From Tannerella sp. (GTDB lineage Bacteria > Bacteroidota > Bacteroidia > Bacteroidales > Tannerellaceae), in NCBI GenBank assembly GCA_031269635.1, contig JAISYY010000102.1:1-12571 (forward strand): a stretch of 12,571 nucleotides of DNA, in the 5' to 3' direction. The stretch's first letter is position 1, and every line of letters starts with the position of its first letter. Both the position numbers and the translations under genes were made by a program. This document shows, one piece after another, positions 1 through 7,003 of the stretch. The notes beneath the pieces were generated by a model. The model was not told the DNA's origin and did not search any database. It saw nothing but the letters and a program-made list of their open reading frames with translations.

Positions 1-209
1 CGGATATGGATCTTTCCGTTCGCGCGTTGAATTGTTTAAAAGCTGCGGATGTGGAAACTTTAGGAGAACTTGTTCATTATAATAAAAATGATCTGCTGAA
101 GTTCCGTAACTTCGGTAAAAAGTCACTCACCGAACTGGATGAGTTACTGGAAGGATTACATTTGTCATTTGGCATGGATATTTCAAAATATAAATTAGAT
201 AAAGAGTAA
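1..209 (+). CDS. rpoA: RNA polymerase alpha subunit, C-terminal domain (5' end outside window)
   Basis: This is the last ~68 codons of the alpha subunit; the reading frame is open to the left edge, so the ATG at 6 is internal. The visible part is the alpha C-terminal domain, which binds UP elements and contacts activators. It carries SVRALNCLK, matching the E. coli segment with Arg265, Asn268 and Cys269, and NFGKKSLTEL, matching the Gly296/Lys298/Ser299 region that contacts the DNA minor groove. The stop is 2 bases before the rplQ start, the usual rpoA-rplQ order at the end of the alpha ribosomal-protein operon. The assignment is secure; only the tail is visible. Confidence 0.96.
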   Translation, partial: DMDLSVRALNCLKAADVETLGELVHYNKNDLLKFRNFGKKSLTELDELLEGLHLSFGMDISKYKLDKE

Positions 210-211
210 CG

Positions 212-832
212 ATGAGACACAATAAGAAAATCAATCATTTAGGCCGTACAAGCTCACATCGTCAGGCGATGCTCTCGAATATGGCATCATCACTGATAAA
301 ACATAAACGTATTTTTACAACTACTGCGAAAGCGAAGGCTTTGCGTAAATATGTTGAACCGTTAGTGACGAAATCAAAAGAAGATACAACACATTCGCGC
401 CGCGTAGTATTTTCCTTTTTGCAGGATAAATATGCTGTTACCGAATTGTTTACCGTAGTATCACAGAAAGTGGGCGCCCGTCCCGGCGGTTATACGCGTA
501 TAATCAAAATCGGAAACCGCTTGGGTGATAATGCGGCGATGTGCTTTATAGAACTGGTTGACTTCAATGAAAACATGTTGAAGGATACGAAGAAAGCAAG
601 TAAGACACGCCGTTCGCGCAGGAAATCGTCAGCCACCGCAGTTGCTGAATCGGTAGTGACGGATAATCCGGTGGTAGAAGAAGCAAAAGCTATTGTTTCG
701 GAGGAGGCAACACCAATCCGGGAGGCTGTTCCCGAAACAACGGAAGAACCGAAAGCCGAAGCAATCGTATCCGAAGAACAGCCTGTTGCCGAAGCTGCCG
801 AAGAATCTAATGAAAACACTAAATCTGAATAA
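212..832 (+). CDS. rplQ: 50S ribosomal protein bL17 with acidic C-terminal extension
   Basis: Large-subunit ribosomal protein bL17, last gene of the alpha operon. Residues 1-118 are the conserved domain: MRHNKKINHLGRTSSHRQAM at the start, then the LIKHKRIFTT and GARPGGYTRI segments. It is 206 residues long, against about 120-130 in most bacteria. The extra part is a basic linker (127-140, KTRRSRRKSS) and an acidic Ala/Glu/Val-rich tail (141-206) in which AIVSEE occurs twice (160-165 and 184-189). Such tails are common in Bacteroidota bL17; their role is not known to me. The start is fixed by the family N-terminus and by close coupling to rpoA. A terminator follows 22 bases after the stop. Confidence 0.97.
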   Translation: MRHNKKINHLGRTSSHRQAMLSNMASSLIKHKRIFTTTAKAKALRKYVEPLVTKSKEDTTHSRRVVFSFLQDKYAVTELFTVVSQKVGARPGGYTRIIKIGNRLGDNAAMCFIELVDFNENMLKDTKKASKTRRSRRKSSATAVAESVVTDNPVVEEAKAIVSEEATPIREAVPETTEEPKAEAIVSEEQPVAEAAEESNENTKSE

Positions 833-854
833 GTAGTTTTTTGTTTTCATTTTT

Positions 855-890
855 AAAAAAGGTATTTGGATCATCCGGATACCTTTTTTT
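855..890. terminator. Bidirectional intrinsic terminator between rplQ and lrp
   Basis: Arms 855-870 and 874-889 pair over 16 positions (two G-T wobbles in the middle), with a three-base loop TCA. The outer pairs are an A-run on the left and a T-run on the right, so the hairpin ends in a U-tract in either direction. It lies between the convergent genes rplQ (+) and the Lrp-type regulator (-) and can stop both transcripts. Confidence 0.93.
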
Positions 891-916
891 GCATGTTTCT
901 CATTTTGAATCAACCG

Positions 917-1381
917 TTAATCTTCGCTTATAGGCATGTGCCTTTTAAATGTTTCTTTAAAAGAAATAAGCGTCTCGGTGCGTGATAATCCCAACGGCTG
1001 AAGTTTGTTGTGTATGATACTCAACAAATGCTGATTGTTCTTTGCGTATATTTTTATGAACAAATCATACTTTCCTGTTGTATAATGACATTCTACAACT
1101 TCAGGAATTTTCATCAACGAGGTAGTGACATCGGGAAACTGCTCCGGATCTTTGAGATATATTCCCATGTAAGCACAAGTCTCATATCCTATTTTTTCAT
1201 TATCTAAAATGAATTCGGAACCTTTTATTACACCTGCATTCGTAAGTTTTTGTATGCGTTGATGAATGGCGGCGCCGGATACGTTACATTCCCGCGCTAC
1301 TTCAAGAAAAGGTTTACGCGCGTCATCTACAATCAAATTAAGGATTTTCTTATCCAGATTGTCTAATTCAACTTTTGCCAT
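917..1381 (-). CDS. Lrp/AsnC-family transcriptional regulator
   Basis: A 154-residue protein of the usual Lrp/AsnC length and layout. Residues 5-53 form the N-terminal helix-turn-helix (LDNLDKKIL, then ARKPFLEVAREC, with the recognition helix near NVSGAAIHQRI). Residues 68-143 form the RAM ligand-binding domain, with TTGKYDLFIK at 101-110 as the characteristic turn. Members bind DNA as multimers and respond to amino acids; the effector and targets cannot be read from sequence. It is a separate unit with its own promoter at 1412-1440 and ends at the shared terminator with rplQ. Family assignment is secure. Confidence 0.94.
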   Translation of the reverse strand: MAKVELDNLDKKILNLIVDDARKPFLEVARECNVSGAAIHQRIQKLTNAGVIKGSEFILDNEKIGYETCAYMGIYLKDPEQFPDVTTSLMKIPEVVECHYTTGKYDLFIKIYAKNNQHLLSIIHNKLQPLGLSRTETLISFKETFKRHMPISED

Positions 1382-1411
1382 AATATTATTATTTTTGTGT
1401 CAATTTGATGC

Positions 1412-1440
1412 CAAAGATAATGGATTTTTCTAAAAACAAA
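1412..1440 (-). promoter_or_regulatory. Bacteroidota-type promoter for the Lrp/AsnC gene
   Basis: On the minus strand, TTTG (1437-1440) is followed after 17 bases by TATCTTTG (1412-1419), an exact TAnnTTTG -7 box. Transcription would start near 1405, about 24 bases before the ATG. The -33 box lies in the T-tail of the terminator of the upstream exbD operon. Confidence 0.75.
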
Positions 1441-1479
1441 AAAAGAGAATCCGTCTTTTTTTTTGACAAACTCTCTTTT
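1437..1479 (-). terminator. Intrinsic terminator of the exbB-exbD-exbD operon
   Basis: Arms 1441-1455 and 1465-1479 pair over 15 positions (some G-T wobbles) around a nine-base homopolymer loop. Read on the minus strand, the hairpin is followed by a T-run at 1438-1444. It lies 25 bases past the stop of the second exbD. Confidence 0.85.
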
Positions 1480-1503
1480 CTTACAGTTTGGACAGTTACT
1501 ATG

Positions 1504-1971
1504 TCATTTCACTCTGGGTCTGGCAGAATAACTGATCTTTAATGCGTATGCCTCACGAAGCGCCTGTTTAAGGTCTGTAATGAGGCCCATGTTCGTTTCA
1601 TAATCACCCTTTATAGATGTAGTCATAAAAGGTTGATCTTCTTCCTTCATACTCGCTTTTTCCTGACCGATGTAAGCGCCTACCTCCGATATTTCGGCAA
1701 TCTGGTCGTTTAGCTGGATACGGGGTTCGTTTCCCATTTTAGCGACCAGATCCGGAGTAGGTTTTCCTACATAAATGAATGTAACCAACGATTTTTTCTC
1801 TAATTTCTGGAGTTCCGTAGCCTGAGGGGAACGGAATTGAACCTTTAAAGTTACTTCACGCATGCTGGTGACCATCATAAAGAAGAATAAAATAGCGAAA
1901 ACCAAGTCAGGTAATGATGACGTATTTAATTCGGGCATTTCACGTCCGCCCGCTTTACTGAATTTTCCCAT
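1504..1971 (-). CDS. exbD: ExbD/TolR-type energy-transducer protein (second copy)
   Basis: A 155-residue single-pass inner-membrane protein. A short cytoplasmic N-terminus precedes one membrane helix at about 20-36 (SLPDLVFAILFFFMM), followed by a periplasmic domain. Asp22 in the helix matches the proton-relay Asp25 of E. coli ExbD. With ExbB it forms the proton-driven motor that energises TonB. It is the last gene of the exbB operon, starting 5 bases after the preceding exbD and ending 25 bases before a terminator. Paired exbD paralogues of unequal length are common in Bacteroidota; the two here probably have distinct roles, possibly as a hetero-assembly (inference). Confidence 0.93.
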   Translation of the reverse strand: MGKFSKAGGREMPELNTSSLPDLVFAILFFFMMVTSMREVTLKVQFRSPQATELQKLEKKSLVTFIYVGKPTPDLVAKMGNEPRIQLNDQIAEISEVGAYIGQEKASMKEEDQPFMTTSIKGDYETNMGLITDLKQALREAYALKISYSARPRVK

Positions 1972-1976
1972 ACTAT

Positions 1977-2570
1977 TTATTTCTTTTTAGTGTCTCCATA
2001 TTTCTTTGGTTCGGCCTCGGAAATCTTTTGAGGGTAATATTTCATTACAGCCTGCCGCTGGTCTTCATCATCCAATCCCCTGAACGGTTTCCCGAATTGT
2101 TTCTTCGATATGACATCACGAAGATCATTATATGCAGCTGCCAGTTCATTCTGTACGTCAATATATGTCTGATATTGTGTACCGCGGTCGCATTGTAATG
2201 ATATAATGTGATTCTTTGTAACCATTTGTACTCCGAAGAATGGAATATTAAGCGTATCTTTTTCCGGCAAAAGTTCTGAGTTATTCGGATTTTCGATAAA
2301 TTCTTTTGATTTCTCTCTCAATTGCACTAATGATACTTCTTCACCTGCACACATAATGCGGTTGTCTGAACTAACCATTACAGTCAAAGTGTTCCTTTTG
2401 TTAACTTTTTGCTCTACTTCCTTATTCAATTCGGGCGGACGGGGCAGACGGCGAGGGAGGCCCTGGTCGGTGTCCATCGAAGTTGTCAAAAGGAAAAACA
2501 AGAGTAACATGAAAGCGATATCAGCAGAAGAAGAACCATTAATTCCTGGAACTTTCCTTTTCTTTCCCAT
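1977..2570 (-). CDS. exbD: ExbD/TolR-type energy-transducer protein (first, longer copy)
   Basis: A 197-residue ExbD-family protein. It has a basic N-terminus (MGKKRKVPGI), a membrane helix at about 15-32 (SADIAFMLLLFFLLTTSM) with Asp17 as the conserved proton-relay acid, then a long periplasmic part. It exceeds the ~140 residues of E. coli ExbD because of an insertion (about 85-130) and a Lys/Glu-rich C-terminal tail. It acts with ExbB and TonB in outer-membrane uptake. It lies between the four-helix membrane protein gene (19-base gap) and the second exbD (5-base gap), all one transcription unit. The start is supported by the typical basic residues just before the helix. Confidence 0.93.
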   Translation of the reverse strand: MGKKRKVPGINGSSSADIAFMLLLFFLLTTSMDTDQGLPRRLPRPPELNKEVEQKVNKRNTLTVMVSSDNRIMCAGEEVSLVQLREKSKEFIENPNNSELLPEKDTLNIPFFGVQMVTKNHIISLQCDRGTQYQTYIDVQNELAAAYNDLRDVISKKQFGKPFRGLDDEDQRQAVMKYYPQKISEAEPKKYGDTKKK

Positions 2571-2589
2571 TTTTTCTTGTTTTAAATCG

Positions 2590-3066
2590 TTATTTGTTTA
2601 TGATTTTCCTGACAGATCCTCCAATCATTGCTACAACGCATAATATTAACAGAATATACATTGCGTATAACCACATATCGGTTATTTTCAACCAATTTTC
2701 CGTGTTAAATTTTTGGGAATCTGCATTAATACCGCTCAAAGGAGTTTCGTCTCCAATAGCATAAGCAATAATTAGCAGGATAACAAAGCCTACAAATACA
2801 ACCAATGACATAATTGCGCCTTTCGGATTTGTTCTGAATTTGTTGAAAAATTGTGTTATCCCGAACAGTACCATACTGAGCGCACATAATCCTAAAAGAA
2901 GATAGGCCCAGTAAAGCAATTCTCCCGTATAGACCGGATTTTTCATCTCGCCGTTAAGCGGTTCTCCAACCCCTCCGAAGTAGTACAATGCTAATATGGC
3001 AACACTTATGAGTGATACGAAGAGCAATGTCCAACTGGATATTTTCCTGATTTTAGTTACAGCCAT
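2590..3066 (-). CDS. Four-helix membrane protein of the exbB-exbD operon, unknown function
   Basis: A 158-residue protein with four predicted membrane helices at about 11-31, 50-72, 84-104 and 129-151. A short loop lies between helices 1 and 2, and a polar loop (about 105-128, DETPLSGINADSQKF) between helices 3 and 4. I recognise no catalytic motif. It lies 6 bases after exbB and 19 before exbD. A small hydrophobic protein in this position is typical of Bacteroidota Ton operons, so it is probably an accessory subunit of the ExbBD motor. That role is inferred from position only. Confidence 0.85.
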   Translation of the reverse strand: MAVTKIRKISSWTLLFVSLISVAILALYYFGGVGEPLNGEMKNPVYTGELLYWAYLLLGLCALSMVLFGITQFFNKFRTNPKGAIMSLVVFVGFVILLIIAYAIGDETPLSGINADSQKFNTENWLKITDMWLYAMYILLILCVVAMIGGSVRKIINK

Positions 3067-3072
3067 AGTGAA

Positions 3073-3810
3073 TTATTTTTTATATTTCACATCGTATTTT
3101 ATAACCAAATCAAGCAAAGAGATAGATGCATCCTCCATTTTGTTAAGAATTGCCTCTAATTTGCTTAACAGATAGTTATAAAATACCTGGAGTATAAGTG
3201 CAACCACCAGACCGCCTACGGTAGTGATCAACGCCACTTTCATACCTCCGGCAACAACCGTGGGGCTGATGTCTCCAACTTGTTCGATTTTATCGAACGC
3301 CATGATCATACCCACAACCGTTCCCAGGAACCCCAACGAAGGAGACATGGCTATAAACAGGGTGATCCATGACAGGTTCTTTTCTAAAAGACCGCCTTGT
3401 ACACCACCGTACGAAACGATTGATTTTTCAACCACGTCGATGCCTTGATCGATTCTCAAAAGACCCTGATAAGCAATCGATGCAATAGGGCCTCTGGTGT
3501 CGCGGGCAATATTTTTCGCCGCTTCAACGTCGCCTTTTTCGAGAGCCGCTTCAATGCCTTTTAATAATTTTGAAGCATTTGTGTCGGCCAGATTCAAATA
3601 AATGATACGCTCCAAAGCAAATGCCAGACCAAGAATTAAAGCGATAGCGATTGAACTCATAAAGTCCGCGCTACCTTCGATAAATTTTATTTTCAACGCT
3701 TGGTGGAAACCTGTTTCTACTACCGGCGCTGATGCGTCTTGTGCAAATGCTACTGCTGATGTTCCAAGGGCGCATACTCCCAAGAATACTTTTGTTAAAA
3801 CTTTTTTCAT
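3073..3810 (-). CDS. exbB: ExbB/TolQ/MotA-family proton channel protein
   Basis: A 245-residue inner-membrane protein, the pore-forming partner of ExbD in energising TonB. The N-terminus looks like a cleavable signal (MKKVLTKVFLGVCALGTSAV, then AFA before QDAS, likely cut after residue 23), as often seen in Bacteroidota ExbB. Membrane helices lie at about 50-70, 147-170 and 190-212, with the large cytoplasmic loop (72-146) between the first two. The family signature PSLGFLGTVVGMIMAF spans 157-172, and the third helix has the conserved Thr-rich KVALITTVGG. It is the first gene of the exbB / membrane protein / exbD / exbD unit. I found no convincing promoter in the ~80 AT-rich bases upstream. 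Confidence 0.95.
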   Translation of the reverse strand: MKKVLTKVFLGVCALGTSAVAFAQDASAPVVETGFHQALKIKFIEGSADFMSSIAIALILGLAFALERIIYLNLADTNASKLLKGIEAALEKGDVEAAKNIARDTRGPIASIAYQGLLRIDQGIDVVEKSIVSYGGVQGGLLEKNLSWITLFIAMSPSLGFLGTVVGMIMAFDKIEQVGDISPTVVAGGMKVALITTVGGLVVALILQVFYNYLLSKLEAILNKMEDASISLLDLVIKYDVKYKK

Positions 3811-3891
3811 TGTGTGTTAATTTAAATTAGTAATCCTCATGTATTTATATTATTAAATTGTAAACTTATGTAATTCAAATTATAAATTACG

Positions 3892-3979
3892 CGGAGAAAG
3901 CGGGATTCGAACCCGCGATACGCTTTTGGCGTATACACGCTTTCCAGGCGTGCCTCTTCAGCCACTCGAGCATCTCTCC
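3892..3979 (-). tRNA. tRNA-Ser, anticodon GGA
   Basis: An 88-base tRNA on the minus strand. The acceptor stem pairs 3973-3979 with 3893-3899 (one G-T), with discriminator G at 3892 as usual for serine tRNAs. The anticodon loop reads CTGGAAA, anticodon GGA at 3943-3945, decoding UCC/UCU. A long variable arm is present (around 3918-3934), as expected for a class II tRNA, and the T loop is GGTTCGAATCC. CCA is not encoded. It lies between tatD and exbB. Confidence 0.96.
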
Positions 3980-4016
3980 TCTGCTCCCGAAAGATAACTC
4001 CCTCGAAAAACGGGTG

Positions 4017-4045
4017 CAAAGTACGAAAAATTTATAACATACAAA
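4017..4045 (-). promoter_or_regulatory. Probable promoter of tRNA-Ser
   Basis: On the minus strand, TTTG (4042-4045) is followed after 17 bases by GTACTTTG (4017-4024), close to TAnnTTTG. The start would be near 4010, about 30 bases before the mature tRNA. Confidence 0.55.
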
Positions 4046-4109
4046 TAATTTCTGCGATAATTTTTCGTTTGAAAAGTATTTTTTCATCTGATTGAAACTT
4101 TCATTTTAA

Positions 4110-4925
4110 TTAAAACACCTCATCATCAATGCAGTTTAATCTAATGTTAAACAAATCTAAAGAGTTTTGGAAGGTACGTTTCGCTATCTCTTCCCTTGTC
4201 GTTTTGTAACATTCCGCCACTTTATCTGCCGTCTTTGTTATATATGCCGGCTCGTTACGTTTCCCTCTGTAAGGAACAGGCGCAAGATACGGCGCATCCG
4301 TTTCCAGTAATATCCTTTCGACCGGTATGTGTCTCAATGTTTCTGCCAGCGTATTGTTTTTGAATGTAACAATACCTCCTATTCCAATATAAAAGGACGA
4401 TAACTTCGATATTTTGTCCCATTCGCCGATTGTTCCGCCAAAACAGTGGAATACTCCTTTAAGCCGGTCGGCCCCTACATTATATATACAGTCAAGCGCT
4501 TCGTCAAGAGAGTCCCGTGTATGTATGGCGACCGGAAGCTGCAGGTCTATACTCCAGCGCAACTGCTCCTCAAAGACTGTTTTTTGTTCTTTCAGATATG
4601 TTTTGTCCCAGTATAAATCAATCCCGATCTCTCCGATTGCATAATACCTGCGTTTTGCGAGCGCCTTTTCTATCAATTGCATTTCTTTGATATAATCCTT
4701 TTTGACACTCTCAGGATGAAGCCCTATCATCGGGAATGTGAAATCCGGTTCTTCATCACACAGTCTGTTTATGGACGCTATACTTCCGGAATCTTCGTTT
4801 GGTAATAAAACGGCTTTGATACCTGCTTGCTTTGCAGAATTTATTATTGCCGAACGGTCGTCATCAAATTCTTTAGAATATATATGTGTATGTGTATCAA
4901 TTATTTTCATTTGCCCGAATATCAT
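4110..4925 (-). CDS. tatD: TatD-family metal-dependent hydrolase (DNase)
   Basis: A 271-residue TIM-barrel amidohydrolase-type protein of the TatD/YcfH/YjjV group, which act as metal-dependent 3'-5' DNases. Metal-site residues are visible: His12 and His14 (DTHTHIY), Glu99 (GEIGIDLYWD), His135 (AIHTRDS), His160 (HCFGG) and Asp210 (LLETDAPYLAP). The start at 4925 overlaps the stop of the preceding prenyl synthase gene by ATGA, which suggests translational coupling. A second Met five codons in (4910) matches the usual family N-terminus MKIIDTHTH and may be the real start. Physiological substrate unknown. Confidence 0.94.
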   Translation of the reverse strand: MIFGQMKIIDTHTHIYSKEFDDDRSAIINSAKQAGIKAVLLPNEDSGSIASINRLCDEEPDFTFPMIGLHPESVKKDYIKEMQLIEKALAKRRYYAIGEIGIDLYWDKTYLKEQKTVFEEQLRWSIDLQLPVAIHTRDSLDEALDCIYNVGADRLKGVFHCFGGTIGEWDKISKLSSFYIGIGGIVTFKNNTLAETLRHIPVERILLETDAPYLAPVPYRGKRNEPAYITKTADKVAECYKTTREEIAKRTFQNSLDLFNIRLNCIDDEVF

Positions 4926-5896
4926 GAATCCCTTTGCATTAACTTGTTGCTGATTTTATTGATCTCCGCCAGCGATTCCTTATCTACATGAAGACATGCA
5001 AGCTCATTTATGGCAAGTTTGTATAAACTGTTCATTTTTTGTTGTGTGATTTCTTTTATATGAAGCCGGTTATAAATATCCGTATAGGCGCATATTTTTT
5101 CTTCAGGAGTAAGGTTCGATTGATCTCTAAAATAGATCATTTTCGCTTTTTGTTCTTCGTTAGCAAGTTTCATAGCGTTTATCAGCAGGAATGTCTTTTT
5201 GTTGCAAAGGATATCCCCGCCTATATTTTTACCGAAAGTTTTGACGTCGCCGTATACATCCAGCAGGTCGTCCTGAAGTTGGAATACAAGTCCCGTATAG
5301 ATTCCGAAACGGTATAAGTGTTCGGCGTCTTTTTCGGAAGCGCCGCCTATGATAGCGCCGGCCTTCATACAACATGCGATGAGAACGGCTGTTTTCAGGC
5401 GTATCATTTCCAGGTATTCTTCTTCGGATACTTCATCACGCGTCTCAAAATCCATGTCATATTGCTGGCCGCAACATATTTCAAGCGCGGTTTTTGAAAA
5501 CAGATCCAATATTCTTTTCAGATAAGGTTCCGAAGTTTCCCCAATCAGCCGGTATGCAGCAATAAGCATGGCGTCTCCCGACAGGATAGCCGTGTTTGTA
5601 TTCCATTTTTTATGTACGGTAGGCCTGTTACGTCTCCTGTCTGCCTGATCCATAAGATCGTCATGCAGAAGTGTAAAATTATGAAAGACCTCTAAACCCA
5701 TAGCCGGTTTAACGGCTTCCTCTACATTATTATTATATATATTACATGCCATAAGCGTCAGGCACGGACGTATCCTTTTACCTCCTAACGCTAATGTATA
5801 TTCGATAGGTTCAAACAGGCTTCGCGGCGACTGGTCAAAATATATTTTATTAAATTCCGGTTCTAATCTGTTTAATACTTGTTCGAAAGATAGCAT
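4922..5896 (-). CDS. Polyprenyl diphosphate synthase (FPP/GGPP-type trans-isoprenyl synthase)
   Basis: A 324-residue all-helical trans-prenyltransferase that condenses isopentenyl diphosphate with an allylic diphosphate. Visible motifs are GGKRIRP (38-44), the first Asp-rich motif DDLMD (79-83) and the second in FQLQDDLLDVYGD. The fifth residue before the first motif is Phe74; an aromatic there is a feature of archaeal-type GGPP synthases and implies a short product (C15-C20), but I cannot fix the length. Asp-rich spacing is DDxxD, not the DDxxxxD of classic bacterial FPP synthase. It overlaps tatD by 4 bases and follows the tonB terminator. Pathway link in the window: ispH makes its substrates. 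Confidence 0.93.
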   Translation of the reverse strand: MLSFEQVLNRLEPEFNKIYFDQSPRSLFEPIEYTLALGGKRIRPCLTLMACNIYNNNVEEAVKPAMGLEVFHNFTLLHDDLMDQADRRRNRPTVHKKWNTNTAILSGDAMLIAAYRLIGETSEPYLKRILDLFSKTALEICCGQQYDMDFETRDEVSEEEYLEMIRLKTAVLIACCMKAGAIIGGASEKDAEHLYRFGIYTGLVFQLQDDLLDVYGDVKTFGKNIGGDILCNKKTFLLINAMKLANEEQKAKMIYFRDQSNLTPEEKICAYTDIYNRLHIKEITQQKMNSLYKLAINELACLHVDKESLAEINKISNKLMQRDS

Positions 5897-5913
5897 ACAT
5901 TCTCATTATTAAG

Positions 5914-5944
5914 CAAAAAGGCTGCTATGATTGCAGCCTTTTTG
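5914..5944 (-). terminator. Intrinsic terminator of tonB
   Basis: A perfect 12-bp stem (5914-5925 with 5933-5944), loop TATGATT, has an A/T-run at its base that gives a U-tract on the minus strand. It lies 13 bases past the tonB stop and 17 bases before the prenyl synthase start. That gene must therefore be read by read-through or by a promoter I did not find. Confidence 0.9.
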
Positions 5945-5956
5945 TCTTTTAGAAGA

Positions 5957-6649
5957 TTATTGTTGTAATCTGAATCTAACCGGAACGCTGTATTTTACAC
6001 GAACAGGTTTTCCCCTTTGCTCTCCCGGTTTGAATTTCGGTACCATTTTTAACACACGGAGAGCTTCTTTGTCCAGGTTCGGGTCAACCGGACGAACGAC
6101 CACCACATCACTTACCGAGCCGTCGGCATTAACGGTAAACGTACATGCCACACGTCCCTGTATTCCGTTTTCCGCAGCGATTGTCGGGTAGTTGATATGT
6201 TCTCCGATCCATTTCAGCAGAGCGGCATCTCCACCGGGAAATTCCGGCATTTTTTCTACTGTGACGAATACGAAGTTTTCATCTATTTCTTCTTCCTCCT
6301 CTTCTACAGGCGGTACATACGTATCAACCTGCTTTTGCGATGCATCGTCTTCACTGGAGGCTATTTGAAGATCCTCCACTTTGACTTCATCTTCGACGAT
6401 TTCAAGGATATCGGGTTCTTTGATGACTTCCGGTTCCGGTGGCGGAGGAGGAGGTTCATTTTGTACCGTCATATCAATTTCTTCCTCGTCAATAACAGCA
6501 GTCATACCACTATCCGTTGCGATCTGAATGTCTTCTTCTCCCAACTCAAATCCCACGAACAGGATAGCCAGCGCAATCACCATTCCCATCAGGAAATTCA
6601 GTGATATATCCCTCTCCAGATCAGCTTTTGGCGTCTTTTTGATTTCCAT
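5957..6649 (-). CDS. tonB: TonB-family energy-transducing protein
   Basis: A 230-residue TonB protein. It has a cytoplasmic N-terminus, a membrane helix at about 18-36 (LNFLMGMVIALAILFVGFE), and a short proline stretch at 64-80 (NEPPPPPPEPE). A very acidic linker follows (81-125, with VEEEEEEIDE), then the C-terminal TonB domain (about 132-228). The domain holds the Bacteroidota motif EKMPEFPGG (132-140), the YP of INYP (154-155) and GRVACTFTVNADGSV. It carries the motor's energy to outer-membrane TonB-dependent transporters. It is transcribed alone, from the promoter at 6693-6723 to the terminator at 5914-5944, and apart from exbB-exbD. Confidence 0.95.
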   Translation of the reverse strand: MEIKKTPKADLERDISLNFLMGMVIALAILFVGFELGEEDIQIATDSGMTAVIDEEEIDMTVQNEPPPPPPEPEVIKEPDILEIVEDEVKVEDLQIASSEDDASQKQVDTYVPPVEEEEEEIDENFVFVTVEKMPEFPGGDAALLKWIGEHINYPTIAAENGIQGRVACTFTVNADGSVSDVVVVRPVDPNLDKEALRVLKMVPKFKPGEQRGKPVRVKYSVPVRFRLQQ

Positions 6650-7003
6650 AGTTATCTATATTTTAAGTTTGAAATTTTATTACTTGTCAGGGCAAAAATA
6701 GAGGTTATTTTTCTATTTGCAAAAGAATTACCGAAAAAAAAATGAAATTTTATTTTTGTAGTTTGAAACGTGTTGATATACTGGATTTTATGCGCGCGGA
6801 ACGGTCTTGTCGCATATGGATAAGGTTAAAAAATATATTAATCGCGAATATGCTTAAAAATGAGTTGTTTATGATTTTGTATTGTAAAACAGGTTCAGTA
6901 ACATGCTGTTTAGTGGATGAAATTTTGGATTGTTTTTTTTCTTGTAATATAACTTTTCCGTTTTTTTTGCGTTACTGTATATGTTGAAATGAGAATGTGT
7001 AAT
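6650..7003. other. Divergent tonB / porQ intergenic region
   Basis: This AT-rich stretch of about 350 bases holds the tonB promoter (minus strand) and, on the plus strand, a -7-like TATTTTTG at 6751-6758 without a clear TTTG at the right distance upstream. If that box drives porQ, the leader is over 200 bases long. I see no terminator, tRNA or known riboswitch in it. An 81-codon open frame (6742-6987) begins upstream of the predicted transcription start and looks like a chance frame. Confidence 0.5.
6693..6723 (-). promoter_or_regulatory. Strong Bacteroidota-type promoter of tonB
   Basis: On the minus strand, TTTG (6720-6723) is followed after 19 bases by TATTTTTG (6693-6700), an exact TAnnTTTG. 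The start would be near 6686, giving a leader of about 37 bases before the tonB ATG. Confidence 0.8.

Noticed and set aside
3870..3890. AT-rich dyad downstream of tRNA-Ser as a terminator
   Set aside because: Only six A/T-dominated pairs around a nine-base centre, with no U-run; too weak to call.
6742..6987. 81-codon Cys-containing open frame ending just before porQ
   Set aside because: It starts upstream of the only likely -7 box, is AT-rich with low-complexity Phe/Cys codons and no recognisable domain; a chance frame in an intergenic leader is simpler.
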